A stretch of 16,358 bases of DNA from Alphaproteobacteria bacterium. GTDB taxonomy: Bacteria > Pseudomonadota > Alphaproteobacteria > Rhizobiales > Aestuariivirgaceae. Each line of letters opens with the position of its first letter. Positions within the stretch are counted from its first letter, which is position 1. Location: NCBI GenBank assembly GCA_024279045.1, contig JAJRRZ010000235.1, forward strand, positions 1-16,358, read 5' to 3'. Below, one piece after another: positions 7,665-16,358 of this stretch. The notes under the pieces are model-generated. The model ran no database searches. It worked only from the letters and a program-made list of their open reading frames with translations, and was not told the origin of the DNA. A program made the position numbers and the translations under genes.

Positions 7665-8942
7665 CTAGCTCTGGTTGGCCTGGAAGGCGCGCGAACGGAA
7701 CAATGCGCCCAGGATGGGCAGGTTCTTCAGACCCGGCACACCATCGATGTTCTGCTTGGTTTGCTCGCGGATCATGCCGCCGATGGCCAGCGTGCCGCCG
7801 GAGGGAAGCTCCACGGTGGTGGCAGTCTGGCGTTTCTCGATGCCGACCAGTGTTCCTCCGTCAACAACCTGGGCATACTTGTTGCTTATCTCGCTGACTT
7901 CCACGTTCAGCTTGAGAGAAATCCTGCTCTCGGACAGAACCAGTGGCGTGAACCCCAACATGACGCCAACGGGTTTATATTCATATGTGCATGTTACAAG
8001 TCTGGTGTCGGAATCACGCGTGCAATCACTGATCAACGGCACTTCCCCGCCAGCAACGAACTTGGCCGCCTCGCCGGAGATGGCCGTGAGCGTCGGCTCG
8101 GCCAACAGGCGCATCAGGCCATCGCGTTCCAGAGCTTCCAGAACGGTATTAGACTGCACATTCCTGCCTGCATAAGACAATTGCCCACCATACGAGCCAA
8201 TGTTGTTGCCCAGAGAGAAGGGAAACAACAGACCGAAGGCCCCACCGAGATTGCCACTGGTGAAATTGATCGAGCTGAAATTGGTGCGCAACTGCTTGAA
8301 GACATCGCGCTGCACCTCGGCCAGCTTGACCTTGATCATCACCTGATCCTTGCCCGTAACACGAATGGCGTTAACGACCTGCATGCCACCTTCGCCCCCG
8401 TTGCCACCACTGGTGGCCACCATCTGGCTGCTGATGGTCTTGGTGTAATTCTGGGCAATCTGCATGGCCTTGTTCACGTCTGCGGGGGTCTTGACCGTGC
8501 CCGCAAGCAGAATCTGGTTCTCCATCGGTTCGACACGAATGTCGGCGCCGGGAATGGCTTTCTTCAGCAGCTTCTGCAAGCTGCTCGGATTGATGACCAC
8601 GCTCAGATCCAGCTTGGCGATGGGTTTGCCTCTGGCATCGATCAGAAAGATGTTGGTTTCACCCAGCTTGCGTGCAAAAACATACATCGTGCGCTTCGAA
8701 CGCAGCACCACGTCTGCAACGTCGGGATTGCCGACGATGATGTCCTTCACGCCCGCGGGCAGTCGCACCACGGCGGACTTGTTGAGCGCCAGCTTCATGG
8801 TGCGCTGGATTTCCGCATGGGCCTGCGCCACGAACATGTCGGAACCGGTGAGTGCTTGCGTGGCCGCCGCGCCGGTAAACAGCCCCAGGGCGATGGCGCT
8901 GGCCTTCAGCATCCGCCCGATTGTGAAGTCGCTCGCAAACAT
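7665..8942 (-). CDS. cpaC: Tad pilus outer-membrane secretin CpaC (RcpA), prematurely stopped
   Basis: CpaC forms the gated outer-membrane channel for the Tad pilus. A long N-terminal signal with a hydrophobic segment (LKASAIALGLF) ends near AQAHA. The periplasmic N-domain has GVKDIIVGNPDVADV and a BON-like stretch (ILLAGTVKTPADVNKAM). The secretin core has the signature MIREQTKQNIDGVPGLKNLP and ILGALFRSRAFQ. The reading then stops at an in-frame TAG (7665-7667), one residue before the conserved LVV..TPY strand. The missing 65 codons follow in frame (7467-7664). A complete gene would span 7467-8942, about 490 residues. Three consecutive ATGs lie at 8948, 8945 and 8942. I chose 8942 because GGGAG is then seven bases upstream. 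Without the last strand the barrel may not close properly. Confidence 0.9.
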   Translation of the reverse strand: MFASDFTIGRMLKASAIALGLFTGAAATQALTGSDMFVAQAHAEIQRTMKLALNKSAVVRLPAGVKDIIVGNPDVADVVLRSKRTMYVFARKLGETNIFLIDARGKPIAKLDLSVVINPSSLQKLLKKAIPGADIRVEPMENQILLAGTVKTPADVNKAMQIAQNYTKTISSQMVATSGGNGGEGGMQVVNAIRVTGKDQVMIKVKLAEVQRDVFKQLRTNFSSINFTSGNLGGAFGLLFPFSLGNNIGSYGGQLSYAGRNVQSNTVLEALERDGLMRLLAEPTLTAISGEAAKFVAGGEVPLISDCTRDSDTRLVTCTYEYKPVGVMLGFTPLVLSESRISLKLNVEVSEISNKYAQVVDGGTLVGIEKRQTATTVELPSGGTLAIGGMIREQTKQNIDGVPGLKNLPILGALFRSRAFQANQS

Positions 8943-8973
8943 CATCATTCTCCCACACAAGAAATCTCGAAAT

Positions 8974-9786
8974 TCAGTTCAGTGCGGCCTGCGTGCCCTG
9001 CATGCCGTAGCGGAATGTGCGGATTTCACCGCCATGGTTCCTGGCAAACATCGGCGCAAGCCGCGGCATCTGGTCTTCGGCGCCGGCATTTTGCCGCTCG
9101 GCCTGGCTGCGCAGGGCAAGGGACAGTTCACCCATGGCCTGCACGCGAGCCAGCACGCGGGCCTGCTCGGGCGTTACCTCCAGAGTGGCGGTGCGCATGT
9201 CGGCCACGGCGGCCTTGTCGCTCTCCTTGGCCATGTAGATCTGGTCAATGGCCAGCACCCGCACGTTTTCCAGCACCGGGTCGGTAAAGGTCTGGCCCTT
9301 GATGCGGCGGGTTACCAGCACATCCACGCGGTCGTTGGGCATGATGAAGCCACCCGCACCGCTCTCGATGCTCACCTTCACGGCAATGGCGCGCATGCCC
9401 TTCGTCAGCAGCGAGGACATCATGCCGCCATCACCCTGTTTCATCACCTTTTTCTGCAGCACCGGCTCGCCGGCCACCATGGGCATGCGGGCGCGGGCGT
9501 TTTTCAGATCGTTGATCGCTTCAGGCTGACTGTTGCGGGTAATCATGCCGGGCAGCAGCAATGTCTCGGGCCAGTCCTGCCACTTCAGCATGGCCGGCTG
9601 GATGCGTTCGCCAAGCTGCACATCACGGGTGGTTACGAGAACCTCGGTCTTGGCGACCTGCTGTTGCTTCACCACCACTTGCGGCTGCTGCTGGCCACCG
9701 GAAATGAAGTCCCTGGCGAACATGGCAGCAACGATGGCGGTTACGGAAGCCACACCCAGCGTAATGATCTTTCTCTTGTTGCTCAT
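8974..9786 (-). CDS. cpaB: Tad pilus assembly protein CpaB (RcpC)
   Basis: CpaB is the periplasmic, inner-membrane-anchored partner of the CpaC secretin. The protein has 270 residues, normal for the family. A single N-terminal membrane segment (about residues 6-24) is followed by a Gln/Val-rich linker and a SAF domain (about 45-115, with TTRDVQLGERIQPAML). The CpaB/RcpC domain follows, with MRAIAVKVSIESGAGGFIMP, NDRVDVLVTRR and ATLEVTPEQARVLA, all typical. The start at 9786 has AAGGGA about 10 bases upstream. It is the first gene of the operon in this window, ends 31 bp before the cpaC start, and has a hairpin-bearing leader upstream. Confidence 0.95.
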   Translation of the reverse strand: MSNKRKIITLGVASVTAIVAAMFARDFISGGQQQPQVVVKQQQVAKTEVLVTTRDVQLGERIQPAMLKWQDWPETLLLPGMITRNSQPEAINDLKNARARMPMVAGEPVLQKKVMKQGDGGMMSSLLTKGMRAIAVKVSIESGAGGFIMPNDRVDVLVTRRIKGQTFTDPVLENVRVLAIDQIYMAKESDKAAVADMRTATLEVTPEQARVLARVQAMGELSLALRSQAERQNAGAEDQMPRLAPMFARNHGGEIRTFRYGMQGTQAALN

Positions 9787-9811
9787 GGCCCGAATTTCCC
9801 TTCAAGCGCTA

Positions 9812-9834
9812 CCCGGCGGCACGGTTTCGCCGGG
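9812..9834 (-). promoter_or_regulatory. Hairpin in the cpaB leader
   Basis: CCCGGCG and CGCCGGG form a perfect 7 bp GC-only stem with a nine-base loop, about 10 bases before the cpaB ribosome site. There is no T-run. It may affect access to the cpaB start or transcript stability. Confidence 0.45.
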
Positions 9835-9871
9835 AACTGGTCAATTTCGAGCCTAATGTTGCGCAAAACCT

Positions 9872-9887
9872 TCAAAACATGGTTAAC
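9872..9887 (-). promoter_or_regulatory. Possible CtrA binding site upstream of cpaB
   Basis: On the minus strand the sequence reads GTTAA-CCATGTT-TTGA, one mismatch from the CtrA consensus TTAA-N7-TTAA(C). It lies 86-101 bp upstream of the cpaB start. CtrA is known to control pilus genes in Caulobacter. The site is inferred from sequence only, and no clear -10/-35 pair was found beside it. Confidence 0.35.
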
Positions 9888-9982
9888 GGGGTATGATCTG
9901 CCGACCACAACGTTCAGGCAGGCGTCAACCATGTTCTTTGCGGCGCCATTTCATGCACTGCTGACAGGGTTGCGCGAAGCAC

Positions 9983-10018
9983 AAAAAAATCCCCCGCGCC
10001 GAATGGACGCGAGGGATT
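9983..10018 (-). terminator. Rho-independent terminator of greA
   Basis: On the minus strand, AATCCC-CGCG type arms (9988-9998 with 10008-10018, one mismatch) form a stem of 10 pairs followed by TTTTTTT and GTG. It begins 34 bp behind the greA stop and insulates the pilus operon leader from greA. Confidence 0.92.
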
Positions 10019-10051
10019 GCAAGGCGCCGTGCCTGATACCTTGCGATGGCG

Positions 10052-10525
10052 CTATTTGTAGACCACCTTCAGGATCTCGTAGGACTTGCCGCCGCCGGGG
10101 GTGTTGACCTCCACGAAATCGCCGACGCTCTTGCCGATGAGCGCGCGGGCAATGGGCGAGGAGATGGAAATCCGCCCAGCGTTCACGTCGGCCTCCAGAT
10201 CGCCGACGATCTGGTAGGTAACTTCCTTTTCCGTGTCCTCGTCGATGAGGGTTACCGTGGCGCCGAACTGCACCTTGTCGCCGGACAAGCTGGAGACATC
10301 GATGACCTCCGCGCGGGAGAGCTTGTCCTCCAGCTCCGCCACACGCGCTTCGTTGAAGGCCTGCTGTTCCTTCGCGGCGTGATACTCGGCGTTTTCGGAA
10401 AGGTCGCCATGGGCGCGGGCCTCGGCAATGGCCTTGATGATGCGCTCGCGCTCCACTGTCTTCAGGTGGCGGACCTCTTCCATCAGGGCCTTGTGGCCCT
10501 CCGCCGTCATCGGAATCTTTTCCAT
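10052..10525 (-). CDS. greA: Transcription elongation factor GreA
   Basis: GreA enters the secondary channel of RNA polymerase and stimulates cleavage of backtracked RNA, rescuing stalled elongation complexes. The protein is 157 residues, the standard length. It starts MEKIPMTAEG. The N-terminal coiled coil (to about residue 75) contains the tip motif GDLSENAEYHAAKE (40-53), whose acidic residues Asp41 and Glu44 are needed for cleavage activity. The C-terminal FKBP-like domain has SPIARALIGKSVGD. The frame stays open upstream to 10624, but homology begins at ATG 10525. The gene ends with TAG at the expected place. It lies downstream of carB but is separated by a terminator, so it should have its own promoter. 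Confidence 0.97.
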   Translation of the reverse strand: MEKIPMTAEGHKALMEEVRHLKTVERERIIKAIAEARAHGDLSENAEYHAAKEQQAFNEARVAELEDKLSRAEVIDVSSLSGDKVQFGATVTLIDEDTEKEVTYQIVGDLEADVNAGRISISSPIARALIGKSVGDFVEVNTPGGGKSYEILKVVYK

Positions 10526-10592
10526 GGCAGTCTGCTTTCTTCCCGTTGCTGATGTGCGGGCGATGCTTCGCCCCCGTTGCCCAACATCTTCA
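10526..10592 (-). promoter_or_regulatory. greA leader / promoter region
   Basis: Because a terminator lies upstream, the greA promoter should be in or near this stretch. I see no good -35/-10 pair. A 6 bp hairpin, GGGCGA/TCGCCC with a four-base loop (10558-10573), lies in the probable leader. Confidence 0.3.
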
Positions 10593-10642
10593 GACAACAA
10601 AAACAAGCCTGCCTGCACGCCCAACAGGCCTGCAGGGGCTTG
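10593..10642 (-). terminator. Rho-independent terminator of carB
   Basis: On the minus strand, CAAGCC-CCTGCA (10642-10631) pairs with TGCAGG-(2-base bulge)-GGCTTG (10617-10604). This 12 bp stem is followed by TTTTTGTTGT. It sits 39 bp behind the carB stop and separates carB from greA. Confidence 0.85.
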
Positions 10643-10681
10643 ACGAAAGATCGTTGCAGGCGCTGGCGACAGGCAAAAACC

Positions 10682-14104
<3,423 letters not shown>

Positions 14105-14272
14105 GTCCGTTCGTTTCTTTCCGCTTCTGCGTTGCTGGTGGCCGTGCCGGTCTTTCTGGCCTTTCCGACCCTTTCGGCCTTTCTGTTCACAAGCCGCCGC
14201 GTGCCAGTTCAAAAGAAACGCCAACGGCGGCCTGGCCATGGGCGCTGATGATTGCTCTTCTGCCCATTGGCA
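14105..14272 (-). promoter_or_regulatory. apt-carB intergenic region with degenerate tandem repeats
   Basis: This 168 bp gap lies between the apt stop and the carB start. At 14152-14186 the minus strand shows four imperfect AAAGG-bearing units with a spacing of 8-10 bases. A ribosome-site-like GGAAAG precedes the carB start by about 12 bases. No promoter or terminator was clear. The frame of carB runs open across most of the gap, but it reads as low-complexity Arg/Lys/Gly and has no family character. Confidence 0.4.
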
Positions 14273-14821
14273 TCATTCGCCCTCGAATTCCACCAGGGTA
14301 TGCACCTTCACCCCCTTGTCGCGCAATTTTTGCGCGCCGCCAAGGTCGGGCAGGTCGATGACAAAGGCGGCGGCCACCAGCTGGCCGCCGGATTCGCGGA
14401 TGAGGTCGATGGCCGCAGCCGCCGTGCCACCGGTGGCGATGAGATCATCCACCAGCAACACCCTGTCGCCCGCCTTGATGGCATCGGCATGCACCTCGAT
14501 GCGGTCGACGCCGTATTCCAGCTCGTAGTCCTTACCGATGACCTTCCACGGCAGCTTGCCCTTCTTGCGGATGGGCACGAAGCCGCGCCCCAGCTCGTGC
14601 GCCACCGCGCCGCCGAGGATGAAACCGCGCGCCTCGATGCCGATGACATAGTCGATGTCTTCATCGAGAAACGGCCAGACCAGTTCATCCACCGCGGCGC
14701 GCAGGCCATGGGCGGAGGCCAGCAGCGTGGTGATGTCGCGGAAGATGATGCCGGGTTTGGGATAATCGGGAATGGAGCGGATATACTGGCGGATATCGAA
14801 AACGTTGCGCGGGTTGTTCAT
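14273..14821 (-). CDS. apt: Adenine phosphoribosyltransferase
   Basis: This cytoplasmic enzyme salvages adenine by joining it to PRPP to give AMP. The protein has 182 residues, a usual length. It starts MNNPRNVFDIRQYIRSIPDY. PKPGIIFRDITTLL (21-34), GIEARGFILGG (61-71) and the PRPP-binding loop VLLVDDLIATGGTA (121-134) are all intact, so it should be active. The frame is open 46 codons further upstream, but the family's N terminus begins at ATG 14821, with a purine-rich GGGGGCAGAG before it. It is divergent from argE over 128 bp and lies upstream of carB on the same strand. A shared transcript with carB is possible but not shown. Confidence 0.97.
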   Translation of the reverse strand: MNNPRNVFDIRQYIRSIPDYPKPGIIFRDITTLLASAHGLRAAVDELVWPFLDEDIDYVIGIEARGFILGGAVAHELGRGFVPIRKKGKLPWKVIGKDYELEYGVDRIEVHADAIKAGDRVLLVDDLIATGGTAAAAIDLIRESGGQLVAAAFVIDLPDLGGAQKLRDKGVKVHTLVEFEGE

Positions 14822-14851
14822 CGCTCTGCCCCCGTGTGCCGGCAGGAATTG

Positions 14852-14919
14852 CGCATGATGCGAAACCGGAAAACGCCCCGGCTTGACGCCCCACGGCGGG
14901 GCGGCTAGGCCGCTATAAA
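14852..14919. promoter_or_regulatory. apt/argE divergent control region with dyads
   Basis: The 128 bp gap between the two divergent genes holds three dyads. They are CGCAT-G-ATGCG (14852-14862), CGCCCC/GGGGCG (14887-14892 with 14898-14903) and GCGGC/GCCGC (14901-14905 with 14909-14913). The last two share three bases, so the hairpins would exclude each other. TATAAA (14914-14919) directly after them could be an argE -10 box, though no matching -35 is seen. The dyads may be operators or leader hairpins. Confidence 0.35.
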
Positions 14920-14949
14920 CCACCGCGCGGGCCGGTTGGCAAGAGCAGG

Positions 14950-16119
14950 ATGGCGACAATGAACACCCTGGAACTGCTGGAGCGCCTGATCGCTTTCGAT
15001 ACCGTCAGCCGCAACTCCAACCTGGCGCTGATTTCCTTCGTGGAAGATTATCTGCGCGGGCATGGCTTCGCCACGCAGCGCATCGACTTCGGCCCGGACA
15101 AGGCCAACCTGCTGGCCAGCATCGGGCCGGAGGTTGCCGGAGGCCTGGTATTGTCCGGCCATACCGACGTGGTGCCGGTGGACGGGCAGGCGTGGTCGTC
15201 CGACCCGTTCACGCTGCGCGTGGCAAACGGGCGCGCTCACGGGCGCGGCACGGCGGACATGAAGGGCTTCATCGCCTGCGCGCTGGCGCTGGCTCCGAAG
15301 CTGGCGGAAATGGCTCCGGCGCTGAAGCGCCCGGTGTATCTGGCGCTGTCGTGCGACGAGGAAGTGGGCTGCACCGGCGTGCGCCCGATGATCGCGTGGA
15401 TGCGCGCCAACCTGCCCCCCGTGGCGGCGGTGTTCGTCGGCGAGCCGACGGGCATGAAGGTGGTGAGCGCGCACAAGGGCATCACCGTGCTGCGCACCAC
15501 CGTTACCGGGCTGGAGGCGCACGCAAGCTGCACGCACATCGGCGTGAACGCCATTCACGCGGCGGCGCGGCTGGTGATGGAAATCGCGCAGATGGCGTGG
15601 GAAGAGCGCAACACCGGTGCGCGGGCGGCGGGTTTCGAACCGCCCTACTCCACCCTCAGCGTCGGGCTGATCGAGGGTGGCATTGCCAAGAACATCATTC
15701 CGCGCAGATGTGCTTTCGAATGGGAAATCCGCTGCCTGCCGGGAGAAGATTATCGGCGCTTCATCAACCGGCTGCAACGCGTGGCGGATGAGGAATTGCT
15801 GCCCGAAATGCGCGCGGCAAGCGAGCAGGCGGATATCGAGACAGAGATGATGGCCAATGTGCCGGGGTTGCGGGAAAGTGCCGATTCGCCAGCGGTGCAA
15901 CTGGCATTGCGCCTGGCCGGGCAGAACGACACCGCGCGCGCGGCATATGCCACGGAAGCCGGGTTGTTCGACGAGGCGGACATGCGCGCGGTGGTGTGCG
16001 GGCCGGGGCACATCGCGCAAGCACATCGCCCGGACGAGTTCGTGGAGCTTGAGCAGCTTGTGGCCTGCGAGCGCTTCCTCGACAGGCTGGCGCACCTTGC
16101 CTGCGAAGAGGCGGTGTAG
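14950..16119 (+). CDS. argE: Acetylornithine deacetylase ArgE
   Basis: ArgE is a zinc-dependent M20-family hydrolase that removes acetate from N-acetylornithine to give ornithine for arginine synthesis. The protein has 389 residues, normal for ArgE. Metal ligands and catalytic residues are in place: His71 (SGHTDVVPVDGQ), bridging Asp103 (GRGTADMKG), general base Glu137 and ligand Glu138 (SCDEEVGCTG), Glu165 (FVGEPTGMK) and His359 (AQAHRPDEF). The dimerisation domain lies between about 180 and 290 (HASCTHIGVNAIHAAARL). The start may be ATG 14950 or, more likely by ribosome-site spacing, ATG 14959, with AGGA eight bases before it. Other M20 enzymes such as DapE are related, but the GEPTGMK and ending pattern favour ArgE. 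It ends with TAG before a strong hairpin. Confidence 0.93.
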   Translation: MATMNTLELLERLIAFDTVSRNSNLALISFVEDYLRGHGFATQRIDFGPDKANLLASIGPEVAGGLVLSGHTDVVPVDGQAWSSDPFTLRVANGRAHGRGTADMKGFIACALALAPKLAEMAPALKRPVYLALSCDEEVGCTGVRPMIAWMRANLPPVAAVFVGEPTGMKVVSAHKGITVLRTTVTGLEAHASCTHIGVNAIHAAARLVMEIAQMAWEERNTGARAAGFEPPYSTLSVGLIEGGIAKNIIPRRCAFEWEIRCLPGEDYRRFINRLQRVADEELLPEMRAASEQADIETEMMANVPGLRESADSPAVQLALRLAGQNDTARAAYATEAGLFDEADMRAVVCGPGHIAQAHRPDEFVELEQLVACERFLDRLAHLACEEAV

Positions 16120-16157
16120 GCTCGTTCGACGGTCAATCGTATCCCCGATACAAGGAA

Positions 16158-16190
16158 GGCCGGAGGAGCGGGGTGCTCCTCCGGCCAGTT
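16158..16190. terminator. Bidirectional hairpin terminator between argE and amtB
   Basis: GGCCGGAGGAGC and GCTCCTCCGGCC form a perfect 12 bp stem with loop GGGGT. It is followed by AGTTTC on the plus strand and by TTCCTTGT on the minus strand. The T-runs are short, but the stem is very stable and lies between two convergent genes, so it probably serves both. Confidence 0.8.
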
Positions 16191-16230
16191 TCGCATGCAT
16201 GGATTGCGCGAAGTTGACGCGGGCGCGGCC

Positions 16231-16358
16231 TCAGATGGCCTGCGAGCCCTTGCCGAACTCCGGATAGGCCTCCACGCCGATCTCCGCGGCATCCAGGCCC
16301 ATCATCTCCTCCTCCTCGCTGACGCGGATGCCCATGATCATCTTCAGGATGAACCAGA
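16231..16358 (-). CDS. amtB: Ammonium transporter AmtB, C-terminal end (partial)
   Basis: Only the last 41 codons and TGA stop lie in the window; the rest continues past the right edge. The protein reads WFILKMIMGIRVSEEEEMMG, then LDAAEIGVEAYPEF and a short tail. The end of the last membrane helix followed by G-I/L-R-V-S-E-E-E-E-x-x-G-L-D is the hallmark cytoplasmic tail of AmtB/Amt proteins. In these proteins the tail contacts the PII protein GlnK, which blocks ammonium uptake when nitrogen is plentiful. glnK is commonly next to amtB but would be outside the window. Convergent with argE. Confidence 0.9.
   Translation of the reverse strand, partial: WFILKMIMGIRVSEEEEMMGLDAAEIGVEAYPEFGKGSQAI

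Noticed and set aside
7665..7667. Reassigned or suppressed TAG as the genetic code of this organism
   Set aside because: greA and argE use TAG exactly at their family-typical ends, which argues against general amber readthrough.
6912..9287. An open plus-strand frame of about 790 codons antisense to cpaD, cpaC and cpaB
   Set aside because: The minus-strand genes are clear Cpa proteins. The antisense product has no recognisable domain or ribosome site.
9912..9975. A third copy of the palindromic repeat (GCGCCATTT and GTTCAGG fragments upstream of cpaB)
   Set aside because: Only short pieces match the reverse complement and the outer stem does not form, so it is probably chance.
14905..16200. 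An open minus-strand frame antisense to argE
   Set aside because: ArgE has all catalytic residues on the plus strand. The antisense product is Arg/His-rich and unlike any family.

Overview
The window looks like ordinary chromosomal DNA from a GC-rich proteobacterium, most likely an alphaproteobacterium. Three things point that way. The pilus genes follow the Caulobacter order cpaB-C-D-E-F-tadB-tadC. CarB carries a charged insertion of about 54 residues, which I recall from alphaproteobacterial CarB proteins. CpaE has the P-loop without the second lysine that is usual in that class. I see no insertion sequence, phage gene, CRISPR array, tRNA or rRNA.

Layout. (1) 4-1390: msrA (minus, methionine sulfoxide repair) and recR (plus, recombinational repair) are divergent. 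(2) 1391-1706: no gene. It holds a palindromic repeat, a weak hairpin behind recR and the minus-strand terminator of the pilus operon. (3) 1707-9786: a Tad/Flp type IVc pilus operon on the minus strand, transcribed cpaB, cpaC, cpaD, cpaE, cpaF, tadB, tadC. These genes supply the outer-membrane secretin and its partners (CpaB, CpaC, CpaD), the localisation ATPase (CpaE), the motor ATPase (CpaF) and the inner-membrane platform (TadB, TadC). The pilin, prepilin peptidase and TadE/F pseudopilin genes are absent and must lie elsewhere if the pilus is made. (4) 9787-10681: the operon leader with a possible CtrA site, then greA with its own terminator and the carB terminator. (5) 10682-14821: carB and apt on the minus strand, both nucleotide-metabolism genes. 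(6) 14950-16119: argE on the plus strand. (7) 16158-16358: a strong shared hairpin terminator and the C-terminal end of a minus-strand amtB cut by the window edge.

Two observations stand out. First, cpaC has an in-frame TAG where the secretin family normally has a Glu in the last beta-strand motif. The remaining 65 codons continue in the same frame with the expected CpaC tail, so the gene is a one-base nonsense allele, a sequencing error or a readthrough case. Second, two copies of a 76-85 bp palindromic element share a 25/30 identical core. One lies between cpaE and cpaF and the other just beyond the operon terminator. Both have an outer stem enclosing two small hairpins, and one base pair appears compensated between the copies. 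Several gaps in the pilus operon also carry hairpins in front of the next gene. I see no wholly new multi-gene system.
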